Notes under the pieces: generated by a model
The model's database searches: none
Told to the model about the DNA's origin: nothing
The model's input: the letters and a program-made list of their open reading frames with translations, nothing else
Program-made: the position numbers and the translations under genes
Assembly (NCBI GenBank): GCA_031177555.1
Contig: JAPSGM010000110.1
Location: 1 to 6,628, forward strand
Direction of reading: 5' to 3'
Length of the DNA: 6,628 bases
From: Chloroflexota bacterium
GTDB lineage: Bacteria; Chloroflexota; Limnocylindria; QHBO01
Shown here: positions 1 to 5,312 of the stretch, piece after piece
Layout of the letters: each line of letters starts with the position of its first letter
Position numbering within the stretch: the first letter of the stretch is position 1

Positions 1-438
1 GGCGGTCTCCCAGCGCCCGTCCTCCCCGGCGACCTCCCAGTGCTGGCGTACCCGGTTCGGGTCGCCGTCGATGGGCGACCAGCTGATGCGGTGGCGCAGG
101 ACCCGATCACCCTGGCCGGGGAGCGGGGCCTCGCCCTCCATGACCATGGCGCCGTCGCGCAGCTCGCCCTCGAGGCGCAGCAGCAGGCCGGACGAGTCGA
201 CCCAGGTCTGGTGCCAGCGACCGGTCCGCGGCGACCACGCGCTCAGGCTCGTGCCGCGGTGGCCACTCTCGCCCTCCCAATCCTCGCGGAGGGCGCAGCC
301 ACCGAAGAGGGCACTGATGCGGTTGCGGCCGGCCGGCGCGCCGAGCGCGTCATGGACCTCCCACTCGCCCAGCCAGAAGTCGAACTGGCGCCGTTCCGGT
401 TCGGCGCAGCGCGTCGCGCCGGCCCCCTCGTCGCTCAT
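1..438 (-). CDS. DUF1579-like protein, partial (C-terminus off the left edge)
   Basis: Reading leftward from the ATG at 438, 146 codons stay open to the window edge, so the 3' end is missing. The protein begins MSDEGAGATRCAEPERRQ and then has FDFWLGEWEVHD at about residues 19-30, followed by GGCALREDWEG (about 47-57) and GRWHQTWVDSSGLLLRLEG (about 73-91). The FDFWLGEW opening and the HQTWVDSSG block are typical of the DUF1579 and related lipocalin-like β-barrel proteins, usually about 150-180 residues and of unknown function. There is no signal peptide, so it is probably cytoplasmic. It diverges from the VanZ gene at 579. On the minus strand a TACGAT hexamer (448-443) lies 4 nt before the ATG, which may be a -10 element slightly too close for a clean leaderless start. 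The family call is from motif memory; no substrate can be named. Confidence 0.82.
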   Translation of the reverse strand, partial: MSDEGAGATRCAEPERRQFDFWLGEWEVHDALGAPAGRNRISALFGGCALREDWEGESGHRGTSLSAWSPRTGRWHQTWVDSSGLLLRLEGELRDGAMVMEGEAPLPGQGDRVLRHRISWSPIDGDPNRVRQHWEVAGEDGRWETA

Positions 439-510
439 ACCGATCGTAGGCGGCGGGGCGGGATGGGGTTCATCGGGCCCGCTTGGGACAGGCGGGCCGG
501 AGAGCGTCCC

Positions 511-557
511 CGCCCGACCGCCCGACCGCCCGACTGCGCCGCCCGACTGCGCCGCCC
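511..557. repeat. Compound short tandem repeat between divergent genes
   Basis: CGCCCGAC occurs three times back to back (511-518, 519-526, 527-534). The last copy starts a 13-bp unit CGCCCGACTGCGC present twice (527-539, 540-552), followed by a partial CGCCC (553-557). It sits 10 nt upstream of the -10 hexamer of the VanZ gene, where a -35 element or an upstream regulator site would lie. It may be slippage-prone or a regulator site; the sequence does not decide. Confidence 0.8.
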
Positions 558-566
558 ATCGGCCGC

Positions 567-578
567 TAGGCTTGGCGC
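567..578 (+). promoter_or_regulatory. Predicted leaderless -10 element of the VanZ-family gene
   Basis: TAGGCT (567-572) is followed by exactly 6 nt and then the GTG at 579, placing the expected transcription start on the first base of the start codon. No Shine-Dalgarno sequence precedes the GTG. No convincing -35 is seen; CCGACT (543-548) at an 18-nt spacing is the nearest candidate and is weak. Confidence 0.5.
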
Positions 579-1130
579 GTGGACACCCTGCTGACCTGGT
601 TCGCGGCCGCGCTGCCGCACATTCTCGGCATCGCCGTGGCGGTCGTCCTGGTGGCCCTCCCCCTGGCGGCATGGCGCTCGCGCGTTGGCGGTTGGCGTGC
701 CGGCGTCGCCGCGACGATGCCGGAGGCGGTGCTCCTGCTGGCGCTCGGCAGCATCGCGGTGCTCACGCTCGGCGATCCGATGGGCCCGCAGCCGGACCGC
801 ATCAACCTCATCCCCTTCCGGGAACAGGTCTGGTCGCTGCAGGGCAGGATCGACCCGCTGCTGGCCACGGCGACGCTGCTCGCCAACGTCGCCCTATTCA
901 TGCCGCTGGGCGCCGCGCTGGCGGCGCGCTTCCCGTCGGCATCGGGCTGGGGCCTCCTGGCGGTCGCCGCCTTCGTCTCGGTGGCGGTGGAGGGGGCGCA
1001 GGGAGTGATGAACGTCGGCCGGCTCGCGGACGTCACCGACGTGCTGGCGAACGGCGCCGGCGCCGTCGTGGGCATCGCCGGCTGGGACGCCATCACGTCC
1101 GGCGGCCGCCCGAACGAGCGGAGCGTGTGA
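579..1130 (+). CDS. VanZ-family integral membrane protein
   Basis: 183 residues from GTG. Hydrophobic segments at about residues 10-31, 48-65, 100-116, 122-140 and 152-170 give a multi-pass inner-membrane protein. VanZ-family marks are NLIPF (76-80), NVALFMPLG (103-111), VEGAQ (137-141) and GRLADVTDVLANGAGAVVG (147-165). VanZ itself gives low-level teicoplanin resistance in enterococci, but most chromosomal VanZ-like proteins have no known role, so resistance should not be assumed. The start is chosen because TAGGCT lies 6 nt upstream and the hydrophobic N-terminus begins there. It diverges from the DUF1579-like gene and is followed by a 238-bp palindrome-rich spacer. The stop TGA is directly followed by an ATG opening a 37-codon frame that I do not consider a gene. 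Confidence 0.9.
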   Translation: MDTLLTWFAAALPHILGIAVAVVLVALPLAAWRSRVGGWRAGVAATMPEAVLLLALGSIAVLTLGDPMGPQPDRINLIPFREQVWSLQGRIDPLLATATLLANVALFMPLGAALAARFPSASGWGLLAVAAFVSVAVEGAQGVMNVGRLADVTDVLANGAGAVVGIAGWDAITSGGRPNERSV

Positions 1131-1178
1131 ATGCCACGCTCCGACGGCGCTTCGCCAGCGGGCTTCGCTCCGATTCGC

Positions 1179-1300
1179 CAGCCACTGGCTGTATCTCCGA
1201 CGATCGTCGTGGATCGTCCACGAACTCACCAGCGGCTGACCTGAAATGAAGGCGCATCGGTCGTCCAGCGGCCAATCCCCGATACCGCCAGCCGCTGGTG
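1179..1300. repeat. Cluster of palindromes and inverted repeats upstream of the toxin-antitoxin operon
   Basis: Four symmetric elements lie within 122 bp: CAGCCACTGGCTG (1179-1191, odd palindrome); CGACGATCGTCG (1198-1209, perfect 12-bp palindrome); TCGTGGATCGTCCACGA (1207-1223, 7-bp arms around TCG); and a 12-bp inverted repeat CACCAGCGGCTG (1227-1238) with CAGCCGCTGGTG (1289-1300), 50 bp apart. They fill the spacer between the VanZ stop and the xre-like promoter. Possible roles are operator sites, a VanZ terminator without a T-tract, a structured RNA, or a remnant of a palindromic repeat element. The symmetry is seen directly; every role is inference. Confidence 0.7.
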
Positions 1301-1333
1301 GACATCGCCGCCCCGGAGCCGTCCGTCGACATT

Positions 1334-1368
1334 TTGACCGGCGTTACGACCGGCGTTAACCTTCTCGC
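1334..1368 (+). promoter_or_regulatory. Predicted sigma70-type promoter of the RES/Xre operon, leaderless
   Basis: TTGACC (1334-1339), a 17-bp spacer, then TAACCT (1357-1362). Six nucleotides later comes the ATG at 1369, so the expected start of transcription is the A of the start codon. This is the clearest promoter in the window: -35 with one mismatch to TTGACA, ideal spacing, and a TANNNT -10. No Shine-Dalgarno sequence is present. Confidence 0.7.
1336..1359 (+). repeat. 12-bp tandem direct repeat inside the promoter, candidate operator
   Basis: GACCGGCGTTAC (1336-1347) is followed at once by GACCGGCGTTAA (1348-1359), 11 of 12 bases identical. The copies run from the -35 into the -10 hexamer, so a protein bound here would block RNA polymerase. 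Toxin-antitoxin operons are usually autorepressed by the antitoxin's DNA-binding domain, so the Xre-like protein encoded next is the natural candidate; that link is inference. Confidence 0.6.
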
Positions 1369-1686
1369 ATGGCCATGACCGCTCCTGCCCTGCGCCAGCT
1401 GCCGGCCAGGGTCGTGTCCGAGGCAACTGGAGCCAACATCCGCACCGTCGAGCGCTGGCGCTCCGGCGTCACGCCTCGACGCCACGCCTACCGGGTCCGC
1501 CTGGACGACCTGGCCGCCCTGCTGGAGCTGCTCGGCGATCTCATGGCCCCCCGCGCGCGCCTCGCCTGGCTGACGTCCCGCAGCGCTCACCTCGGCTGGC
1601 AGCGCCCGGTGGACGTGCTCGCCGCCGGTGACTTCGAGCGGGTCCGCGGCGCGGCCCTGGCCTACGCCGGCGGGGACGTGACCTGA
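1369..1686 (+). CDS. Xre/MbcA/ParS-type antitoxin (DUF2384) of a RES toxin-antitoxin pair
   Basis: 105 residues. Residues about 12-33 (PARVVSEATGANIRTVERWR) form a helix-turn-helix of the Xre kind. Residues about 64-103 (LAWLTSRSAHLGWQRPVDVL, then AAGDFERVRGAALAYAGGD) match the toxin-binding domain of MbcA/ParS antitoxins (DUF2384), in which the phrase 'GW.RPVDVL..GDFERV' is characteristic. It should neutralise the RES toxin encoded downstream and repress the shared promoter. The ATG at 1369 is chosen over Met3 because the -10 lies 6 nt before it. The toxin frame is already open across the antitoxin stop, as in a coupled two-gene operon. The cognate toxin next door makes this call firm; the DNA target is inferred. 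Confidence 0.9.
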   Translation: MAMTAPALRQLPARVVSEATGANIRTVERWRSGVTPRRHAYRVRLDDLAALLELLGDLMAPRARLAWLTSRSAHLGWQRPVDVLAAGDFERVRGAALAYAGGDVT

Positions 1687-1763
1687 ACCGTGAGCTGAGC
1701 CGCCGCCCCCTGGCGCCCGTCGCTCGCCTTCGAGCGCGGGCCTGGCGGCAGACCGCGCTGCGC

Positions 1764-2267
1764 GTGCCGGGCTGCCTCCCGCCGATGCAGCCGGCGCCGC
1801 ACGCCGGCCGCTACCACCGAGTCGGCGACCCCTGGCCGCTGTACGCGGCCCTCGACCGCGAGACGATGTGGGCGGAGTGGTCGCACGCGACCGGTGGCGC
1901 CGTCTCGCCCGACGACGATCCCCGCTGGGTCTGCGCGCTGGACGTGGACCTGCGCGTCCTCGACCTGCGCGACCCCGCGGTACGGCGGGCACTGCGGGTC
2001 AGCGAGGCGCAGCTCACCGCAGACTGGGCACCGGACGCGGCCAACCCAGCAACGATGCGGGTGGCGGCCGCGGCGCGTGAGCTGGGCGTCGACGCGGTGG
2101 TCGCCCCGAGCGCCGCCCGCGACGGCGGCTGGAACCTGGTGGTGCTGCCGGGCGCCTTCGACCGCGTCCGCCTGGCGCGCCGTCGCCGCGAGGTGCCGCG
2201 GCTCAGGCGGCGGGCGGCACGTTCTGGTTCAGGCGGAACAGGTTCTCCGGGTCGTAGCGGCGCTTGA
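1764..2267 (+). CDS. RES-domain toxin, NAD+ phosphorylase type
   Basis: RES toxins (COG5654; MbcT, ParT) degrade NAD+, in MbcT by phosphorolysis, and so halt growth. From the GTG at 1764 the product is 167 residues. GRYHRVGDPWPLYAALDRE at 15-33, ETMWAEWSHATGG at 33-45 and DAVVAPSAARDGGWN at 110-124 supply the family's Arg (R19), Glu (E38) and Ser (S116). The true start is probably upstream: the frame stays open to CTG at 1683, overlapping the antitoxin stop, with 23 of 27 intervening codons ending in G or C, and it encodes WRQTALRVPGC just before the GTG. No ATG, GTG or TTG lies in that stretch. The last 17 or so residues (AARSGSGGTG onward) are read from the antisense of the oxidase gene's 3' end and look like an accidental extension. 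It forms an operon with the antitoxin. Confidence 0.85.
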   Translation: MPGCLPPMQPAPHAGRYHRVGDPWPLYAALDRETMWAEWSHATGGAVSPDDDPRWVCALDVDLRVLDLRDPAVRRALRVSEAQLTADWAPDAANPATMRVAAAARELGVDAVVAPSAARDGGWNLVVLPGAFDRVRLARRRREVPRLRRRAARSGSGGTGSPGRSGA

Positions 2268-3588
2268 CCTCCGCCAGCCGCTTCCAGGTGGCCGCCGGGT
2301 ACGCGGCCAGCACGCGCGCCGGGCCCTCATCGGCCAGGAAGTTGACGTAGGCCGCCGGGTCGCCCTGGTCCAGGCGCGCCACGAGATCGGTGACCCACGC
2401 CTCGCGGACCGGCCGGTCATCCTCGCCCTCGTAGAAGGCGGCGATGTTGACCATGATCCGGCTGGACCGATGGGCGTACGCGGTCGCATCGGCCGGCACG
2501 CGGTTGACGGCGCCGCCGAGGACCCGCAGCTGAGCCGCGCGGAGCGGCGCGTCGGAGGCGTTCAGCCGTTCCACGATGGTCTCAGCCTCGGCCGGGCCGA
2601 TGTGGTTCACGAACATCGTGCGCCCCACGGCCAAGGGGCGGTACTCCTCCTCCGGTTCGGGCGGGAACATCTCCGGGTACGGCATCGGCTTCAGCTGGTC
2701 GGCCAGCGGCTCCGCCAGCGCCCGGAAGGGCTCCATGGCCCGCTGCCCGGCCTCCTGGTCGCCCGCGTAGGCGAGCATGCCCATGATCACCACCTGGCCC
2801 ACCACATCCTCCGGCAGAAATGGCATCGGCGGCGCGTTCATCACGTTGGCGATGGTGGTGAGCTCCTCGGGCGCGGCCTCCGCTGCCGCGATGAAGCCCG
2901 CCACCGTCTTCGCCGTCGCCGGCAGGATCAGCATGCCGCCCACGATGCCGTCGACCGGGTGCAGTCGCAGCTTGAAGCGCGTGACCACGCCGAAGTTGCC
3001 GCCGCCGCCGCGGATCGCCCAGAAGAGGTCCGGGTGGCGCTGCTCGTCGACCTGGAGGACCTGGCCATCGGCGGTGACGATCTCGGCCGCCAGCAGGCTG
3101 TCGATGGTCAGGCCGTGCTTGCGCGACAGGTAGCCGACGCCGCCGCCGGTGACGATCCCGCCCAGCCCCACGGACCCGGTGTCGCCGAAGCCGGTCGCCA
3201 GGCCGTGCTCCGCCGCGGCAGTGCTGTATTCGCCGGCCGTTAGCCCGGCGCCAGCCCAGGCGGTCCGATTCTCCGGATCGATTTCCAGCGACTTCAGCTC
3301 GCGCACGTCGATGACCAGGCCGCCTTCGGTGGCCCCGTGGCCGGCGCCGCTGTGGCCGCCGCTGCGGACCGCGAGTTCCAGCCCGCGCTCGCGGGCGAGC
3401 GCGATGGCCCCGGCCACGTCGCCGGCGTCGGCGACGCGCACGATGACGGCCGGGTGCCGGTCCACGTGGCCGGCCGCCACGGTGCGCAGCTGGTCATAGT
3501 CGGTGTCCTCGGGGCCGATGATGCGGCCGGTGAACCGATCGCGCAGCTCGTCGAGGTCGAGGTGGGGTTGCGTGGTTCCAACCTGCAC
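2203..3588 (-). CDS. FAD-binding oxidoreductase, berberine-bridge-enzyme (BBE) type
   Basis: 461 residues from GTG 3588; 471 if the ATG at 3618 is used (numbering below uses the latter). It probably oxidises an organic substrate and passes electrons to O2; the substrate cannot be read from sequence. The FAD-binding PCMH fold spans about 54-220. RSGGHS (85-90) holds His89, the usual 8α-histidyl flavin attachment. GSVGLGGIVTGGGVGYLSRK (148-167) is the second signature. The Cys that gives the second, 6-S-cysteinyl bond in bicovalent BBE enzymes is absent (GFGDTGSVG), so a single covalent link is likely. The C-terminal BBE motif is RRYDPENLFRLNQNVPP (453-469). No signal peptide, so cytoplasmic. 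GTG 3588 is preferred because GGAAGGAG lies 10 nt upstream, within the longer reading. It converges on the RES gene with a 65-bp overlap. Confidence 0.93.
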   Translation of the reverse strand: MQVGTTQPHLDLDELRDRFTGRIIGPEDTDYDQLRTVAAGHVDRHPAVIVRVADAGDVAGAIALARERGLELAVRSGGHSGAGHGATEGGLVIDVRELKSLEIDPENRTAWAGAGLTAGEYSTAAAEHGLATGFGDTGSVGLGGIVTGGGVGYLSRKHGLTIDSLLAAEIVTADGQVLQVDEQRHPDLFWAIRGGGGNFGVVTRFKLRLHPVDGIVGGMLILPATAKTVAGFIAAAEAAPEELTTIANVMNAPPMPFLPEDVVGQVVIMGMLAYAGDQEAGQRAMEPFRALAEPLADQLKPMPYPEMFPPEPEEEYRPLAVGRTMFVNHIGPAEAETIVERLNASDAPLRAAQLRVLGGAVNRVPADATAYAHRSSRIMVNIAAFYEGEDDRPVREAWVTDLVARLDQGDPAAYVNFLADEGPARVLAAYPAATWKRLAEVKRRYDPENLFRLNQNVPPAA

Positions 3589-3598
3589 GGTGAATGAG

Positions 3599-3606
3599 CT
3601 CCTTCC
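3599..3606 (-). promoter_or_regulatory. Shine-Dalgarno site deciding the oxidase start
   Basis: On the minus strand GGAAGGAG (3606 to 3599) lies 10 nt upstream of the GTG at 3588 and inside the reading frame that begins at the ATG at 3618. The ATG itself has neither a Shine-Dalgarno sequence nor a leaderless -10 at the right distance. A spacing of 10 nt is at the long end of the normal range. Confidence 0.55.
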
Positions 3607-3747
3607 GGGACGGTGCATGTCGTTCGCCCATCTGACGCGGCCGGGTCCCGCAATTCATCGGTCATGCGTCCCGTCCCGGGCCAGACGGTTGACACGGCCC
3701 GGCCCGACTTCGACGATGGCGCTGCCATGAGGCGCATCCCGTCGCCG

Positions 3748-3995
3748 TCACACGGCCGTCGCCTGCTTCGTCTCGGCCGCCACGTGATGCTCGTCGGCGT
3801 GCTGCTTGTGCCAGACGACGACCCCGACCGAACCGATCTGTACTCCCCAAGCCGCATGCCGACTGCCTCATCGGTGGGTATGCGGATTTGTACGGACCAG
3901 TCACCAATCTCAATCCGGCGGGAAGTGCCAATGACAGGCTTCGCGACGCTGAGATCGGAGACCTCGTAGAGGAAATCGGCTCTGAGTAGAGTCAC
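3748..3995 (-). pseudogene. Possible frameshifted small gene remnant, unrecognised
   Basis: From GTG 3995 the minus strand reads MTLLRADFLYEVSDLSVAKP, then VIGTSRRIEIGDWSVQIRIP and TDEAVGMRLGE, which looks like a genuine mixed β-type protein. After about codon 50 this frame turns into low-complexity Ser/Arg/Pro sequence. A different frame in the same region reads VQIGSVGVVVWHKQHADEHH and VAAETKQATAV and then stops at TGA (3750-3748). In that frame 26 of the 28 last codons (from GGT of IGS onward) end in G or C. Joining the two frames near 3845-3855 needs a net 1-nt deletion or 2-nt insertion to repair. The frame is also open upstream of the GTG to a TAG near 4064, so the N-terminus may be lost. 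I do not recognise the family, and chance open frames remain a fair alternative. Confidence 0.3.
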
Positions 3996-4131
3996 GTGGC
4001 GGCCGACTGTCCCATCTGTCGGAAATAGTACGGCGGCAAGGCGGAATGCCGCGGGTGCCCATCGCTAAAGGCTCAATAACCCGCCAGTAGGCGCCTAGCG
4101 CGACAATCACGCGGGCCGGGGCGACGTCGAC

Positions 4132-4167
4132 GGCCGCTGATCCGCGAGGACGGGCGGTGCAGACGAC
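4132..4167 (+). repeat. Dispersed hairpin repeat, copy A
   Basis: 36 bp matching 6082-6118 at 34 of 37 aligned positions (one gap, two substitutions), in the same orientation. On the plus strand it folds as a hairpin with stem halves starting CCGCT...TCC and GGA...GGCGG around the tetraloop GCGA (GNRA type). This copy ends 20 bp before the -10 hexamer of the cyclase gene. Confidence 0.65.
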
Positions 4168-4187
4168 AGCCGGCCTCCCCGCGCCAC

Positions 4188-4199
4188 TACTATTTGGCG
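4188..4199 (+). promoter_or_regulatory. Predicted leaderless -10 element of the cyclase gene
   Basis: TACTAT (4188-4193), two mismatches from TATAAT, is followed by 6 nt and then GTG at 4200. No Shine-Dalgarno sequence precedes that GTG or the alternative TTG at 4194. No good -35 is present; ACGACA (4163-4168) would need a 19-bp spacer. Confidence 0.55.
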
Positions 4200-5000
4200 G
4201 TGGAGCCCCCAGGGACCGCTCACGCTGACGAATTCTGGCGGACGATGCTAACGAATGAGTCGCCGCACCGGCGTCGGCGACGGTTCCACGCCCGCATCCC
4301 GAGCGAGCCTCGGTGCAAGCTGTGCGCCGCACCATTCGGCGGTATCGGGGGAATGGTGATGCCGTTGCTCGGGCGCCGGCGCTGGCCTCGGAACCCGAAG
4401 TACTGCTCCGGGTGCTTCGGCATGCTGAGTACCCACCACGGTGGCGCAGAGGTGGAGTGCTCGCTCCTCTTTGCGGATGTCCGCGGCTCAACATCGCTGG
4501 CAGAGAAGTTGTCGTCGATGGAGTTCACGCGGTTGATGAGCCGCTTCTATGACACGGCCGTGAGCGTGCTCATCGACTTCGACGCCTTCGTCGATAAGTT
4601 CGTCGGCGACGAGATCATCGGCATCTTCGTGCCGGCGATGGCGGGAGCGGATCACGCGGAACGGGCGGTGACGGCGGCGCAAGTACTCCTGCGCCGTGCT
4701 GGCTATCCCGACCAACCGTGGATCCCCATCGGAGCCGGCGTCAATACCGGTCTCGCCTACGTGGGTTCGATCGGGAGCGCCAACGATACCGAGCTGACGG
4801 CCATGGGAGACGTGGTGAACACGACTGCCCGCCTAGCAACCGAGGCGGCAGCCGGAGAGCTGCTCGTGTCCGATGTTGCCGCTCGCAAAGCGCGCCTTGC
4901 GACAAAGGGCCTCGAACGACGCAGCCTCATCCTGAAAGGCAAGTCCGAGCCGACACCCGTCCTAGTTCTTTCCGCTGCATCTCCCGCGGGGAACCCTTAG
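4200..5000 (+). CDS. Class III adenylate/guanylate cyclase with N-terminal Cys-pair module
   Basis: 266 residues from GTG 4200 (268 from TTG 4194; the GTG is favoured by the -10 exactly 6 nt before it). Residues about 38-73 contain CKLC (39-42) and CSGC (69-72), a likely zinc-binding two-pair module. The catalytic domain spans about 85-260. Metal-binding Asp93 lies in LLFADVRGST and Asp137 in DKFVGDEIIGIF. Lys133 is the purine-recognition Lys; its partner position is Thr200, a common bacterial variant. Asn207 and Arg211 in GDVVNTTARL are the transition-state pair. All key residues are present, so it should be active, making cAMP (or cGMP) from ATP (or GTP) after dimerising. LKGKSEPTPVLVL is the usual domain end. 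No membrane segment or signal peptide is seen: a soluble cyclase, perhaps controlled by the Cys module through zinc or redox. A small gene starts 3 nt downstream. Confidence 0.93.
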   Translation: MEPPGTAHADEFWRTMLTNESPHRRRRRFHARIPSEPRCKLCAAPFGGIGGMVMPLLGRRRWPRNPKYCSGCFGMLSTHHGGAEVECSLLFADVRGSTSLAEKLSSMEFTRLMSRFYDTAVSVLIDFDAFVDKFVGDEIIGIFVPAMAGADHAERAVTAAQVLLRRAGYPDQPWIPIGAGVNTGLAYVGSIGSANDTELTAMGDVVNTTARLATEAAAGELLVSDVAARKARLATKGLERRSLILKGKSEPTPVLVLSAASPAGNP

Positions 5001-5003
5001 GGC

Positions 5004-5097
5004 ATGGCCCCGCTCGGTGCCCTGACGCAAGCCTGGACGGCCGCTGAGGCCGCGCTGCCGCTCGGCTGGAGCAACGCCGGGGTGTGGCGCTTCGATG
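5004..5097 (+). repeat. Direct repeat, copy 1 (start of the duplicated small gene)
   Basis: The 94 bp match 6535-6628 at 82 positions without any gap. A 34-bp block is identical (5023-5056 and 6554-6587). The window ends inside the second copy, so the repeat may be longer. Confidence 0.9.
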
Positions 5098-5312
5098 GGA
5101 CGTGGATTGCCCTCGCCGAAGGGCCGGCCTTCGATGACTACCTCTCGGGCTTGGGCCGCTTCGTGGCGCAGGCGCTCCACCGCCTGAGCGACCGGCTGCG
5201 GGAGCGGCGAGGAACCAGAGCGGCTAGCCGATGCCACGCCTGGAACAGGTCTCAGCCGAGGACATCGCGTCCATCGAACGCGCCGCTCGGGACTACATCG
5301 AGGCTTACCTAA
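5004..5312 (+). CDS. Small unrecognised protein, copy 1 of a duplicated gene
   Basis: 102 residues from ATG 5004, 3 nt after the cyclase stop, so probably co-transcribed and coupled. No family is recognised. The convincing part is residues 1 to about 72: a helix-like start (ALTQAWTAAEAALP), a Trp-rich stretch suggesting a β-hairpin (GWSNAGVWRFDGTWIALAEG, 21-40), then FDDYLSGLGRFVAQALHRLS and a basic helix ending RLRERRG. It is soluble, with no Cys. The 94 bases from the start match a second copy beginning at 6535. The tail beyond about residue 72 (RCHAWNRSQP onward) overlaps the NTF2-like gene by 82 bp in another frame and reads as noise. A TAG in a neighbouring frame at 5225-5227 would end the protein just before that gene, so a small frameshift may have lengthened it. 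Confidence 0.65.
   Translation: MAPLGALTQAWTAAEAALPLGWSNAGVWRFDGTWIALAEGPAFDDYLSGLGRFVAQALHRLSDRLRERRGTRAASRCHAWNRSQPRTSRPSNAPLGTTSRLT

Larger units (their letters stand above)
3619..4187. other. Stretch without an intact gene, lower in GC than the left part
   Basis: About 570 bp with no complete coding region that I can support. By hand count 3841-3900 is 60% GC and 3901-3960 is 58%, against 80% for 3361-3420 inside the oxidase gene. It holds a possible decayed minus-strand gene (about 3748-3995), a perfect 10-bp palindrome TAGGCGCCTA (4088-4097), a TTGACA hexamer on the plus strand (3689-3694) with no good -10 or gene behind it, and the hairpin repeat at 4132-4167. The long open frames here are overlapping, out of phase, and weak in codon pattern. 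Confidence 0.5.

Noticed and set aside
1138..1200. CTCCGA repeats at 28-29 bp steps as a CRISPR-like array
   Set aside because: The repeated part is only 6-8 bp and the rest is not conserved; no cas gene is present.
1131..1244. 37-codon frame starting right after the VanZ stop
   Set aside because: No ribosome site, no recognisable pattern, and it runs through the palindrome cluster.
71..1249. 392-codon plus-strand open frame
   Set aside because: It is Arg/Pro/Ala-rich noise running antisense to the DUF1579-like gene and then out of phase through the VanZ gene; it arises from high GC.
1093..1992. 299-codon minus-strand open frame
   Set aside because: It overlaps the antitoxin and toxin genes antisense and is low-complexity Arg/Ala/Gly sequence.
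1894..3243. 449-codon plus-strand open frame
   Set aside because: It lies antisense to the oxidase gene, whose domain motifs are clear, and shows no recognisable domain itself.
3689..3717. TTGACA on the plus strand as a promoter
   Set aside because: The hexamer at 17-bp spacing is GACGAT, a poor -10, and no credible plus-strand gene follows.
3910..4494. 194-codon minus-strand open frame
   Set aside because: Its first part is antisense to the cyclase gene; the stretch VIVALGAYWRVIEP near 4080-4120 looks slightly protein-like but too short to support a gene.
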